64,000 bases of DNA. Source: E44-bin32 sp034430595 (GTDB lineage Bacteria > Chloroflexota > Anaerolineae > Anaerolineales > E44-bin32). A model generated the notes under the pieces. The model was not told where the DNA came from, did not search any database, and was given only the letters and a program-made list of their open reading frames with translations. The stretch is from contig DAOUEL010000031.1 of NCBI GenBank assembly GCA_034430595.1, positions 62,001-126,000 on the forward strand, in the 5' to 3' direction. This document shows, one piece after another, positions 15,735-24,311 of the stretch (its first letter is position 1; every line of letters begins with the position of its first letter). Made by a program: the position numbers and the translations under genes.

Positions 15735-16490
15735 ATGGCCGAATACACAGTAAGCCAGCTGGCAGAGTTGGCGGGGATCAGCGTGCGTACGCTGCATCAC
15801 TACGACCAGATCGGGCTGCTCCCGCCTGCCAGGCGGACGGAAGCCGGTTACCGAATTTACGGCCGGGCTGAGCTGATGCGGCTGCAGCAGATCCTGCTCT
15901 TTCGCGAACTCGAGATGCCCTTGGCCGAGATCCAGGCCCGAATCGAAGCACCGGATTTCGCCCCGCTCTCGGCCTTGAAGGAGCATCGCCAGGCGCTGGA
16001 ACAACGCCGAGACCGGCTGGGGCGATTAATTAAGACAGTGGACAGAACACTCGCAAATCTGCAGGAGAATGAGATGAGTTTATCGGACGAAGAGCTGTAT
16101 TTTGGCCTGACACCAGAGCAGGCCGAACGCTACCCGCGTGAGGCGCGCGAACGCTGGGGCGAGGAGCGGGTGACGGAGGCCGAGGACAGGGTGCGCAAGC
16201 TCTCGAAAGAACAGTGGGCACAAATCGGCCAACAAGGCGAGGACGCCACCCAGGCAGTGGCCGCACTCGTCGGCAGGCCGGCAGACGACCCACAGGTCCA
16301 GCAGGCTATCGCCCTGCATCATGCCTGGATCGAGAACTTCTACCCGGCGCCGGCCGAGGTCTACCGTGGTCTGGGCCGGATGTACGTCGAACACCCCGAG
16401 TTCCGCGCCTACTATGAGCAGCGCGCGGAAGGCCTGGCCGAATTCATGCGCGCTGCGATCGAGATCTACTGCGACCGCAGCCTCACGTAA
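15735..16490 (+). CDS. MerR-family regulator with TipAS antibiotic-binding domain
   Basis: A 251-residue TipAL-like regulator. The MerR DNA-binding domain is at 1-75 (YTVSQLAELAGISVRTLHHYDQIGLLPP and YRIYGRAELMRLQQI), followed by a coiled linker (about 75-115) and a TipAS domain at about 130-250 with the typical AIALHHAWIENFYP and YYEQRAEGLAEFMRAAI segments. TipAS domains trap thiopeptides and other multidrug ligands, and the regulator then activates its own promoter. The 19-base-spacer promoter directly upstream fits that mechanism. An internal ATG at 16074 could give free TipAS protein, as known for TipA. No exporter is adjacent. Confidence 0.88.
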   Translation: MAEYTVSQLAELAGISVRTLHHYDQIGLLPPARRTEAGYRIYGRAELMRLQQILLFRELEMPLAEIQARIEAPDFAPLSALKEHRQALEQRRDRLGRLIKTVDRTLANLQENEMSLSDEELYFGLTPEQAERYPREARERWGEERVTEAEDRVRKLSKEQWAQIGQQGEDATQAVAALVGRPADDPQVQQAIALHHAWIENFYPAPAEVYRGLGRMYVEHPEFRAYYEQRAEGLAEFMRAAIEIYCDRSLT

Positions 16491-16506
16491 GACCTCAGCT
16501 CGGCAG

Positions 16507-16542
16507 AAAGCCGGTGCGATAAAACGCACCGGCTTTGTTCTT
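16507..16542 (+). terminator. Rho-independent terminator after MerR gene
   Basis: AAAGCCGGTGCG and CGCACCGGCTTT form a perfect 12-base stem around a six-base loop, followed by a T-rich stretch (TTTGTTCTT). It ends the MerR transcript 17 bases after its stop. Confidence 0.85.
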
Positions 16543-16753
16543 CCAAATACCAGCTTGAAGGATCAAACGCGATCCGCTAACGTCTCCAGCGAAATCCAGG
16601 TGCCCATCCAGACACAATGAGTACAACCGCCGGAAAGCACGCCGAGCGCCGCGAATGCTGAGAGCGTGGACAAAACCAGACGCTTTGAATATGCTCCTGG
16701 TTGTCCTTCCACGAACTTGCCAGCAGGATGGGCCTGACCCGGGGGTTGCGCCG

Positions 16754-17512
16754 ATGGCCGAAACGATCATCCAAACGGAACTTGATAACGGTATTGCTGA
16801 GATTCACCTGCATCGTGGTGTGACAAATGCAATTCATCCCAATTTGATTGCCGACCTCGATGCGGTTCTGGATGAGATTGTGCCCGACGGGCGGGTGCGC
16901 GGCCTGGTCCTCACCGGTGGAGAGAAGTTCTTCTCGATCGGCTTCGATCTGCCCTATTTACTCACGCTCCCCGAGCCGGCTTTTGGTGCGTTCTACCACA
17001 GCTTCAACATACTCTGCCTGAAGCTCTACCGCTTACCGCTTCCCACGGTCGCTGCACTTTGTGGACATGCCACCGCCGGCGGGTGCATCCTGGCGCTTTG
17101 TTGCGATTACCGCCTGATGGCCGAAGGACACAAGCTGATCGGCCTGAATGAAATCAAGCTGGGTCTGCCGGTTCCCTTCCCGGCTGACCGCATGCTGCAT
17201 GCGCTGGTCGGAACCCGGATCGCACGCCAGGTGCTGGAAACGGGCGACTTCTTCGAGTCACGTGCCGCCCTGGAGTTGGGGCTGGTGGATCGAATCTTCC
17301 CCCTGAAGGATTTGATCCCCGAGGCACGCAAGCTGGCAGGAAGCCTGGCAGCCGCGCCGGGCGAGGCCTACTCCCTGATTAAATCAAACCGGGTAACGCC
17401 GACCCTGCAGGCGATCGAAACAGGGCTGACGGAACACGAAAAACTGTTTGTCCACAGCTGGTCTTCCTCAGCTGTGCAGCCGCTGCTCTTTGATGCTGCG
17501 ACCAAGTTTTAA
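16754..17512 (+). CDS. Enoyl-CoA hydratase/isomerase family protein
   Basis: A 252-residue crotonase-fold protein. The first oxyanion strand is VLTGGEKFFSIGFDLPYLL (about 52-70) and the second is CGHATAGGCILALCCDYRLM (about 97-116), the canonical crotonase pattern. At the catalytic positions NEIKLGLPVP follows, but the Glu pair of true hydratases is not obvious, so an isomerase or other crotonase-type reaction (similar to Delta3,Delta2-enoyl-CoA isomerase) is plausible. ATG 16754 begins just at the family N-terminus; the frame is open back to 16655. No fatty-acid genes adjoin it. Confidence 0.7.
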   Translation: MAETIIQTELDNGIAEIHLHRGVTNAIHPNLIADLDAVLDEIVPDGRVRGLVLTGGEKFFSIGFDLPYLLTLPEPAFGAFYHSFNILCLKLYRLPLPTVAALCGHATAGGCILALCCDYRLMAEGHKLIGLNEIKLGLPVPFPADRMLHALVGTRIARQVLETGDFFESRAALELGLVDRIFPLKDLIPEARKLAGSLAAAPGEAYSLIKSNRVTPTLQAIETGLTEHEKLFVHSWSSSAVQPLLFDAATKF

Positions 17513-17617
17513 AGCGTTCAAAGCCCTCGCCCAATCACTCCCTCGGGCCGCTGTCGTGCGACTCGTTCCACTACTCGCCTGCAGCATGTCCTGCCGAACC
17601 CGGGATTTTGATTCAGG

Positions 17618-17647
17618 TTGAGATCCATGACGGTATTCGGGTAAAAT
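17618..17647 (+). promoter_or_regulatory. Candidate sigma-70 promoter before lipoprotein gene
   Basis: TTGAGA (17618-17623), an 18-base spacer and TAAAAT (17642-17647) stand about 28 bases before ATG 17676, giving a short leader. Confidence 0.45.
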
Positions 17648-17675
17648 CTCTCCAGTTTTTACGCGTGGAGTGATG

Positions 17676-18230
17676 ATGCGAACCTGGAGAATAGCCGCCA
17701 TTTCTGGAGTTCTGGCCATACTGCTCGCCGGCTGTGCCGCAGCAGGCGCAGCTCCGGTCGACCCGGTCCCAACGGCCCCAGACCTGGCCAGCCCTAGCAC
17801 GGAAGAGGTGACCGAGCGCTACGTCAATCATGAGGCCAAGCTCAGCCTGGCGCTTCCCCAGGGTTGGGACTCGGCCGGTCCGTTTCCAGTTGCAGTTGGC
17901 AGCTCAACCTACAATCTATACCTGCTCGGACCTGACCCCTCGACCAAAGCCGGACCGGGCGCCAGCCGTCTAATCGTCGCTGCGGATGAGGCGCTAACCG
18001 TGGAGGCCTTCCTCGAATCACAGTGCTTCACCTGCCCCCCGGCGGAACTCACGACCTCGAATCTGAATGGGATTAAGGTGCAGCGCGCCACGCTCGGTAG
18101 TGGCGGTGTACCGTTCGTCATCGAGTGGATCTTCCTTGAACGGGACGGCCGGCTGACCGGACTTTCGATCCACGACCCCGACACGCTGGAAACGCTAGAT
18201 GACGTCCTGCAATCCTTGCGGGTTGAGTAA
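17676..18230 (+). CDS. Lipoprotein of unknown function
   Basis: A 184-residue lipoprotein. The signal peptide MRTWRIAAISGVLAILLAGC ends in lipobox LAGC with Cys20, followed by a Pro/Ala/Ser linker. The mature part reads like the PsbP/DUF1795-type fold (KLSLALPQGWDS at about 50-61, then alternating strands and a final helix TLETLDDVLQSLR), a pattern common to small surface lipoproteins. GGAG stands five bases before ATG 17676; ATG 17673 is an alternative. A TTGAGA/TAAAAT promoter precedes it. Function unknown. Confidence 0.6.
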   Translation: MRTWRIAAISGVLAILLAGCAAAGAAPVDPVPTAPDLASPSTEEVTERYVNHEAKLSLALPQGWDSAGPFPVAVGSSTYNLYLLGPDPSTKAGPGASRLIVAADEALTVEAFLESQCFTCPPAELTTSNLNGIKVQRATLGSGGVPFVIEWIFLERDGRLTGLSIHDPDTLETLDDVLQSLRVE

Positions 18231-18421
18231 AGCCCGCATGTAGAAGCAAGAACCTTAAACTCGCTGATCAACGTTGGCTCTATGACCTGGCGCTGGAAGA
18301 CTTCATCACCCCTGAACCTTGAGGACGCGATCATTTTCGGACGGTAAGGGACCATCATGGAGTACACTTAGGTCCTCGCAGCATCCCTCCCAAGCGTCGA
18401 TGCCTACCGAAGGAGCACAAC

Positions 18422-19045
18422 TTGGCGGAATATCAGCCCCAGAGGACACTTGCCCGTCAGCCTTCGAAGTGGGGCTTTGGATATTGGCTCAGCCGGATCT
18501 GGATGCGCGTATTCGGATGGAGGGTGGAGAATCTGCTCCCGCCCGGTACCAAGTTTGTGCTGATCGGCGCGCCGCATACGAGCAATTGGGATTTTATCTT
18601 CATGCTCGCTGCAGCGAATGTCATGCGGGTGAAGGTCTCCTGGATGGGCAAGCACACACTCTTCAAGCCCCCCTTCGGAGCCCTCTTCCGGCGACTGGGA
18701 GGCATCCCGATCAATCGCCAAGCTTCGCACGGCGTCGTCTCGCAGATAGCCGAGCGCTACGACCAGGCGGATGAACTGCTGCTCGCTGTCGCTCCCTCCG
18801 GAACGCGCAAGCACGTCGACCACTGGAAATCAGGCTTCTACCGAATCGCTCTTCAGGCCGGCGTCCCAATCGCCTGTGGTTACCTCGACTATGCAGGCCG
18901 GCGAGCAGGCATCGGGCTTGTCTTCACCCCGAGCGGGGATATGCAGTCCGACATGGGCCGCATCCGGGATTTCTATCAGGATAAACGCGGCCGGCATCCC
19001 GGGCTCGAGTCGACGATCCGGCTTCGGGACGAGATCCCGATCTAA
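18422..19045 (+). CDS. Lysophospholipid acyltransferase-like (PlsC family) protein
   Basis: A 207-residue acyltransferase of the PlsC-like family, placing acyl chains on glycerophospholipids. Motif I is HTSNWD (about 50-55), in place of the usual NHxSxxD; the variant H-T-S-N-W-D is typical of a 1-acyl-glycerol-phosphate acyltransferase subgroup. Motif II/III is seen as LGGIPINRQASHG (about 93-105) and motif with PSGTRKHVDHWKSGFYRIA (about 122-140). TTG start at 18422, with GGAG about seven bases upstream. No membrane anchor is evident beyond an N-terminal amphipathic stretch. Confidence 0.7.
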   Translation: MAEYQPQRTLARQPSKWGFGYWLSRIWMRVFGWRVENLLPPGTKFVLIGAPHTSNWDFIFMLAAANVMRVKVSWMGKHTLFKPPFGALFRRLGGIPINRQASHGVVSQIAERYDQADELLLAVAPSGTRKHVDHWKSGFYRIALQAGVPIACGYLDYAGRRAGIGLVFTPSGDMQSDMGRIRDFYQDKRGRHPGLESTIRLRDEIPI

Positions 19046-19257
19046 CCCGCCCTTTATACGAACCTACCCTTCAAAAGATCTGCCAAAATAGCCAGGTTCC
19101 TCTTCTATGACCAACGCCCCATTGAACCGGACCGACCCGCGCCCATATATTGCTTCCACTGGATAGTTGCTAGAGATGGCGCGAAGGTAGGGTCGAATAA
19201 GGGGAGCCTAGCTTTCAGCGCGTTTATAAGTTATTTCGGAGCAGGAGGGCAACCGCA

Positions 19258-19914
19258 ATGGCAAAAAGTGAAGAAAAGCAGCGCGAGGAAGCACGCAAGA
19301 AGGCGGTCGAGTATGTCATCAACCAGTTCAAGCAAGGCGTTCCTAAAGATACCATCATTGCCCGCCTGACACAGAATGGAGTTGCCAGCGATGCGGCGCA
19401 GACCTTTGTTGAATCAATCCACAGCCAGCTGGTACAGGAGGTAGAGAAGGAGCAGTTCTCAGCCAGCGCCCTGGTCATTGCGGTCGTTGCGGCCGTCGTC
19501 GCCTCGATCATCGGCGGAGCGATCTGGGGTGGAATCGTGATCCTGACCGACTATGAGATCGGGTTCATGGCGACCGGGGTCGGCCTGTTGAGCGGGTTTG
19601 CCGTCACCTTCTTTACCGAGAAGAAGGGCAGGCCGCTACAGATTATTGCCGTGCTCTCCTCGCTGGCCGGCATCCTGGTCGGGAAGTACTTCACTTTCTT
19701 CGCCCTCCTGAAGCAGTTCGTAAATTCCGAATATGGCCCGGCTGCCGCTGGCCAGGTGGGAATCTTCTCCGGCGATGTCGTCTCACTTTTCTTTGAATCA
19801 TTCGGCGACCTGCTCTCACCCTACGACGTGCTCTGGATCGTGCTGGCGATAGTTGCCGCCTGGAGCATACCGCGTGCGGTTGGAGCGAAGAAGATGAAGC
19901 TAAGCACGAATTGA
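19258..19914 (+). CDS. Membrane protein of unknown function
   Basis: A 218-residue protein with a charged N-terminal helix bundle (KSEEKQREEARKKAVEYV, then QFKQGVPKDTIIARLTQNGV, a UBA-like arrangement often found in Chloroflexota proteins) followed by about four hydrophobic segments: 72-96, 102-115, 125-150 and 189-205. No catalytic motif is visible. GGAGG lies eight bases before ATG 19258. A clear terminator follows, so it is a single-gene unit. I do not recognise a function. Confidence 0.55.
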   Translation: MAKSEEKQREEARKKAVEYVINQFKQGVPKDTIIARLTQNGVASDAAQTFVESIHSQLVQEVEKEQFSASALVIAVVAAVVASIIGGAIWGGIVILTDYEIGFMATGVGLLSGFAVTFFTEKKGRPLQIIAVLSSLAGILVGKYFTFFALLKQFVNSEYGPAAAGQVGIFSGDVVSLFFESFGDLLSPYDVLWIVLAIVAAWSIPRAVGAKKMKLSTN

Positions 19915-19947
19915 GTACACTCAGGCACATTCTTCAATCGTCCACCG

Positions 19948-19980
19948 TCCCCCGGTTGAACTTCTCACCGGGGGATTTTG
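19948..19980 (+). terminator. Rho-independent terminator
   Basis: TCCCCCGGT and ACCGGGGGA form a 9-base stem around ten bases, followed by TTTTG. It closes the membrane-protein gene 34 bases after its stop. Confidence 0.75.
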
Positions 19981-20079
19981 ATGCACAGTTCCTGGAGGTC
20001 TCGCCAGGTGAACGAAAGCCCGGCTGGGCCAAATTCGATATACTCCCCATATAACCACGCATGATTCAGGAGAACCTCG

Positions 20080-20964
20080 ATGAAGATCGGATTACAAATT
20101 CCGCGTTTTAACTGGCCTGGCTCACCCCAAAATACCGGCGCCAAGCTGACCGAGATCGCCGCAACAGCCGAGGCGGCCGGTTTCTCCAGCCTGTGGGTGA
20201 TGGACCATTATTACCAGATCGCGCCTGGCCTGGGCCAGGCTGACGACCCGATGCTCGAAGGCTACAGTGTCCTCAACTACCTTGCCGGCGTCACAAAAAA
20301 TGCCACCCTCGGAACGCTTGTCACCGGTGTCATCTACCGTGAGCCAGCCTATCTGGTCAAAATCGTCACAGCACTGGACGTGCTCTCAGGCGGCCGGGCG
20401 TACTTCGGAGTGGGAGCAGCCTGGTACGAGCAGGAAGCCCATGGTATGGGCTTTCCGTTTCCTCCCATCAAAGAGCGCTTCGAACGGCTGGAGGAAACAC
20501 TCCAGATCGCACATCAAATGTGGTCTGACGATCGCTCGCCCTTTGAAGGAAAGCATTACCGGCTTGAAAAGCCGATTAACAGTCCACAGCCCATCAGCCG
20601 CCCGCATCCGCCGATCATGATCGGCGGAATGGGTGAAAAGAAGACGCTACGCCTCGTGGCACAGTATGCAGATGCCTGCAACCTGTTCTTACGAGCTGGC
20701 CTGGACACGCTGGTCCATAAAATGGACGTGCTGCGCCGCCACTGCGACGACCTGGGAAGGGACTTTGAGGAAATTGAATGCACTACCCTCGGGACGGTTC
20801 ACCTGGCGCCGGACGAAATGACCGCGAAGGATGTCATCTCGACCTGCCAGGATCTGGCCGGGCTTGGTATCTCGCATGCCATCTTCAACATGCCGAATCT
20901 ACACGAGATTAGCCCGCTCGAGACCTTCGGCCGGGAGATCATCCCTGCCACTAGTGAGCTGTGA
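20080..20964 (+). CDS. LLM-class F420-dependent oxidoreductase
   Basis: A 294-residue luciferase-like monooxygenase-fold enzyme. The order of motifs fits F420-dependent members: GLQIPRF at the N-terminus, EAAGFSSLWVMDHYYQI (about 31-47), LGTLVTGVIYREPAYLVK (about 77-94), GRAYFGVGAAWYEQEAHG (about 106-123) and HPPIMIGGMGEKKTLRL (about 176-192). F420 is inferred from these motifs and from the similarity to TIGR03560-type proteins; FMN use is the alternative. AGGAG precedes ATG 20080. With the Ddn-like gene at 315, this is the second sign of F420 in the window. Confidence 0.75.
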   Translation: MKIGLQIPRFNWPGSPQNTGAKLTEIAATAEAAGFSSLWVMDHYYQIAPGLGQADDPMLEGYSVLNYLAGVTKNATLGTLVTGVIYREPAYLVKIVTALDVLSGGRAYFGVGAAWYEQEAHGMGFPFPPIKERFERLEETLQIAHQMWSDDRSPFEGKHYRLEKPINSPQPISRPHPPIMIGGMGEKKTLRLVAQYADACNLFLRAGLDTLVHKMDVLRRHCDDLGRDFEEIECTTLGTVHLAPDEMTAKDVISTCQDLAGLGISHAIFNMPNLHEISPLETFGREIIPATSEL

Positions 20965-20995
20965 ATCGAAGTCGCTTCAAGAGGAGTTCCAGGCA

Positions 20996-21385
20996 ATGAC
21001 CGTTTCCTTCGAAATCTCAACGTACATCCCTGCAACTCCGGAGGAGGTTTACAGCACCTGGATGGATTCGAATGGCCATGGCGCGATGACCGGCAGCCCG
21101 GCCAGGATCGAATCCATCCCGGGAGCTTCGTTTGATGCCTGGGACGGGTACATCACCGGGGTGAATCTCGAGCTTGAACCAGGCCGGCGCATCCTGCAGT
21201 CCTGGCGCACGGATGAGTTCAGCCCGGAAGAGGCGGATTCAAGGCTCGAAGAGCTGCTCGAACCGGAGGGGGACGGAACCCAGCTCACTCTAAGGCACAC
21301 CCAACTCCCAGAGCACGGGCAGCAGTACGAAGATGGCTGGCGTGAAAATTACTTCGAACCGATGAGTGAATACTACTCTCGTTAA
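20996..21385 (+). CDS. SRPBCC (AHSA1-like) domain protein
   Basis: A 129-residue START-like / Bet v1-fold protein. The order EISTYIPATPEEVYSTWMDS (5-24), WDGYITGVNLELEPGRRILQSWR (about 41-63) and the closing GWRENYFEPMSEYY helix match the activator-of-Hsp90-ATPase-like SRPBCC group, which binds hydrophobic ligands. Function unknown. GAGGAG nine bases before ATG 20996 decides the start; the longer frame overlaps the oxidoreductase. It is 31 bases downstream of that gene and probably co-transcribed. Confidence 0.7.
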   Translation: MTVSFEISTYIPATPEEVYSTWMDSNGHGAMTGSPARIESIPGASFDAWDGYITGVNLELEPGRRILQSWRTDEFSPEEADSRLEELLEPEGDGTQLTLRHTQLPEHGQQYEDGWRENYFEPMSEYYSR

Positions 21386-21386
21386 A

Positions 21387-21409
21387 CCGGGGTGGAACTT
21401 CCACCCCGG
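21387..21409 (+). terminator. Hairpin directly after SRPBCC gene
   Basis: CCGGGGTGG and CCACCCCGG form a perfect 9-base stem around AACTT, two bases after the stop codon. No T-run follows, so it may be an mRNA-stabilising hairpin or a weak terminator. Confidence 0.5.
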
Positions 21410-21607
21410 ACAATGAAGCCACGAATTGGCAGCAGGTCCTGCATTGTATACGTGATTGGAACAACGAATCACAGGGCAAAGCCTATATTTCCATCCTCCC
21501 GGTACATTTTTTGGGCGCGGCCCTCACAAGCCGGGTGTAAGCTTTCGCCGGTTGAAGATCAAGGTCCTGACCGGCTCAACCGAAAAGATGCTTTCTGAAA
21601 GGTTGCG

Positions 21608-22099
21608 ATGATGTTCTGCCAGCGGCTTACACGGATCGTGTTTCTTTCCTTGCTCATGCTCAGCGGGTGCTCGCGTGCCAGCGTCTCACCTACGTCAGCA
21701 ATCGCTGCAGATATTCCAACGCTCCCGGTGGCGAGCACACCAGCTCAGACACCGGTCACGGTGCCGCACAACGCTGGCCTGGCTACCCCCGTCGCCGATT
21801 CTCCCGCTGCCGGCATCTGCGCCCGCTTCGACGGACTGCTCGTGACCATGCAGATCCTGCCTGGCATCCCTGATCCACGCTGTGTACAGGTCCGCGGCGA
21901 GCAGCAGCTCAGCATTACCAATCGAACCGAAGACACAATTGGGGTAACCCTCGGCCCGTTCGATACCCGCCTCGCTCCGGGACAGGAATTCCTGATCACC
22001 ACCCCATTCGAGGATTATCTCGCACCAGGTGTCCATGCTGTCATGGTCACACCCTGCTGCGGCGGCGAGATCGTTTACGGAATCGATCTCGGGAAATAA
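21608..22099 (+). CDS. Small lipoprotein with cupredoxin-like domain
   Basis: A 163-residue lipoprotein with lipobox LSGC (Cys21) and a Thr/Pro/Val linker to about residue 60. The mature domain of about 95 residues is strand-rich (LSITNRTEDTIGVTLG, LAPGQEFLITTPFEDYLAPGVHAV) as in cupredoxin-like or Ig-like folds. The Cys/His/Met copper ligands of blue copper proteins are not evident, though a CC pair (VTPCCGGEIVYG) occurs near the end. AAAGG precedes ATG 21608. Function unknown. Confidence 0.55.
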   Translation: MMFCQRLTRIVFLSLLMLSGCSRASVSPTSAIAADIPTLPVASTPAQTPVTVPHNAGLATPVADSPAAGICARFDGLLVTMQILPGIPDPRCVQVRGEQQLSITNRTEDTIGVTLGPFDTRLAPGQEFLITTPFEDYLAPGVHAVMVTPCCGGEIVYGIDLGK

Positions 22100-22330
22100 C
22101 CTCCCCGTTCTACCTCGAAGGCACAAAGCCTCTCCGGGCGAAGCCAGATGTAGCGGTGTGAACCTGATACACTTCTGCACGAACTTACCCATTCGCTGGC
22201 GGACGGGGAAGAAGCGAACTTCCAGGTTGCAGTGCTTATGCTTCGCTCCCTTTTCGCACGCTGCCAATGGATTTTCAAAGCAGCTGGGCGTGCTCTACGG
22301 CCCGGATTGGATGCGAGGGTTGATAAACCG

Positions 22331-22624
22331 ATGCTGGAGAAAAGCACGAAACTACCTGACCTGCAGCCTCTGGTCGATCTGCTGCGTGCGGCCGGCCAAG
22401 CTCACCACCAGGCTTACCTCGCCGTAGACGGTGAAGATCCCGAATGGCCTTCCTGGTATGCCGGGTTCCTGCTTGAGCCGATGCAGGCCCTCGGGCTTGA
22501 AATGACATCGCTCGCGGAGCTGAGTGAGGCGTTATCGAATGTGCAAGCAGCATACGCGGAGCAGGCACCGGAAATTGATTGGCCGACATTCTACGCTCAG
22601 GATTTGCTGCAGCGCTTCGGTTGA
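22331..22624 (+). CDS. Small conserved hypothetical protein
   Basis: A 97-residue acidic, mainly helical protein: LQPLVDLLRAAGQAHHQAYL opens it, then DGEDPEWPSWYAGFLLEPM (about 38-56) and EIDWPTFYAQDLLQRF at the end. The WPxWYA... WPxFYA... pattern is a known mark of small hypothetical proteins in cyanobacteria and Chloroflexota. The frame is open upstream to 22232, but that part is unlike protein; ATG 22331 starts the conserved section. No function known. Confidence 0.5.
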   Translation: MLEKSTKLPDLQPLVDLLRAAGQAHHQAYLAVDGEDPEWPSWYAGFLLEPMQALGLEMTSLAELSEALSNVQAAYAEQAPEIDWPTFYAQDLLQRFG

Positions 22625-22790
22625 TCAGGACCTTTAAGCTCCATTCATACCTCGTCGCTCTCTGTAAACCCGCCCGAAGTTGCATGTCCCTTCAACCTGG
22701 ATTAGACTTCGCCCCTGCAACCTACCAAGGGGGCACACCGTCGATGATGCCGCAAACTCGCTGTCCGGTCGATCTCTTTCACAAATCCGC

Positions 22791-24146
22791 ATGATAAACG
22801 CCAAGGGTCCCCGCCTGCAGGGCATGCAGGCATTCTACGTCATGTGGAGCGGCCAGTTCGTTTCGATCTTCGCTTCCCAGATGACTTCGTTTGCTATCAC
22901 GCTCTGGGCGTGGGATTTCTCTCAATCCGCCACCACCCTCGTCCTGGTTGGCCTGGCATCATTTCTCCCACGTATGGTCCTCAGCCCCTTCGCCGGAACG
23001 CTCGTCGATCGCTGGAACCGCAAGCTGGTCATGGCACTCTCCGATGCCGGCGCGGCGCTTGCCACCGCATTCCTGCTTACGATGTTCTTTACCGGTCAGG
23101 CTCAGATCTGGCATCTATATCTGGCCGGTTTTTTCGTCGGTGGTTTTGGCGCCTTCCAGTATCCGGCTACGACTTCCGTCATCACTACCATGGTTGCGAA
23201 GGATCAGCTCTCGCGCGCCAACAGCCTGCAATCGCTGATCAGCTCGGCTTCCGGTATCGGGGCTCCGCTGCTCGCCGGTGGATTGATCGCCTGGATCGGT
23301 ATCAGCGGGATCCTGGTTATCGATCTGGTCACGTTCTTCCTGGCCCTGGCCACGCTGCTCATCATCCACATCCCGCAGCCCGTTAAAACCCCGGATGGCG
23401 AAGGCGGGCAGGGCACCTTCTGGCTGGAGACCCTGCACGGCCTGCGCTACATCCTTGATCGCAGCAGCCTGGTTGCAATCTTTTTATTGTTCATGACCTC
23501 CAATATCTCGGCCGGATTTATCTCCCCGATGATCAACCCGCTCGTGCTCTCCCGCAGCGGGAATGACGCAGCTGTGCTGGGTCTGGTGCGGTCCGCTGGA
23601 TCGGCTGGATTTCTCGCTGGCGGATTGCTGATGAGCGCCTGGAAGGGGCCGCGGCGGCGGATCTACGGGGTCGCAGTCGGATTTATCGTCGAGGGGCTGC
23701 TCGGGGCAGCGATCCTAGGGCTCGGCCGAAGCGCCCCGGCCTGGATGGTGGGCTTTCTCGTCACCGGGCTTTCGATCACCATCGTCAACACGCTCTACAT
23801 AACTATCCTGCAAGCCAAGATCGCGCCCGACCTGCAGGGCCGCGTCTTCGGCATCGAATACCTGGCCACGGCGGCTTCCTTTCTGATTGGACAACTCATG
23901 GCCGGGCTTGCCGCCGACCGCTGGTTTGAACCAGCCATGCAATCCTCTAATGGTCTGGCTGGATTCTTCGATGTGCTGGTTGGGACAGGACCCGGAGCAG
24001 GCGTCGGGCTGGTTGTCCTCATCGGCGGCTTGCTTACCGCGGCGGTCGGTGTGAGCTGCTTCATCATCCGGCCAATACGTGAGATTGAGACCTTGCTTTC
24101 CAACTCTCGTTCCGAAAACATGTCCGCCTCAATTCCAAACGAATGA
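22791..24146 (+). CDS. MFS efflux transporter
   Basis: A 451-residue major facilitator with about twelve membrane segments, resembling the macrolide-efflux (MefA/MFS_3) branch. Seen: YVMWSGQFVSIFASQMTSFAITLWAWD at the first helix, the loop-2/3 motif GTLVDRWNRKLVM (about 70-82; G-x-x-x-D-R-x-x-R-K) and the repeat hydrophobic blocks through residue 430. Start at ATG 22791; the earlier frame to 22680 is not protein-like. ATG 22824 is also possible. It probably exports a hydrophobic drug or metabolite by proton antiport; no substrate clue. Confidence 0.75.
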   Translation: MINAKGPRLQGMQAFYVMWSGQFVSIFASQMTSFAITLWAWDFSQSATTLVLVGLASFLPRMVLSPFAGTLVDRWNRKLVMALSDAGAALATAFLLTMFFTGQAQIWHLYLAGFFVGGFGAFQYPATTSVITTMVAKDQLSRANSLQSLISSASGIGAPLLAGGLIAWIGISGILVIDLVTFFLALATLLIIHIPQPVKTPDGEGGQGTFWLETLHGLRYILDRSSLVAIFLLFMTSNISAGFISPMINPLVLSRSGNDAAVLGLVRSAGSAGFLAGGLLMSAWKGPRRRIYGVAVGFIVEGLLGAAILGLGRSAPAWMVGFLVTGLSITIVNTLYITILQAKIAPDLQGRVFGIEYLATAASFLIGQLMAGLAADRWFEPAMQSSNGLAGFFDVLVGTGPGAGVGLVVLIGGLLTAAVGVSCFIIRPIREIETLLSNSRSENMSASIPNE

Positions 24147-24311
24147 TGCGCGGTCCCACAGCCTCACGTACGACAGCCACCTGAGGCCCCTTTGCACCGA
24201 AGCAGTCGGGGCGGCGGTTTCGGTCCTCCGGAGATATCGTTTTCCATTAGAATAGTGGCGGGAACACTTGCTTGACTGGCACCCAAACCGTGAGTGCATA
24301 CGAACAAGGCC

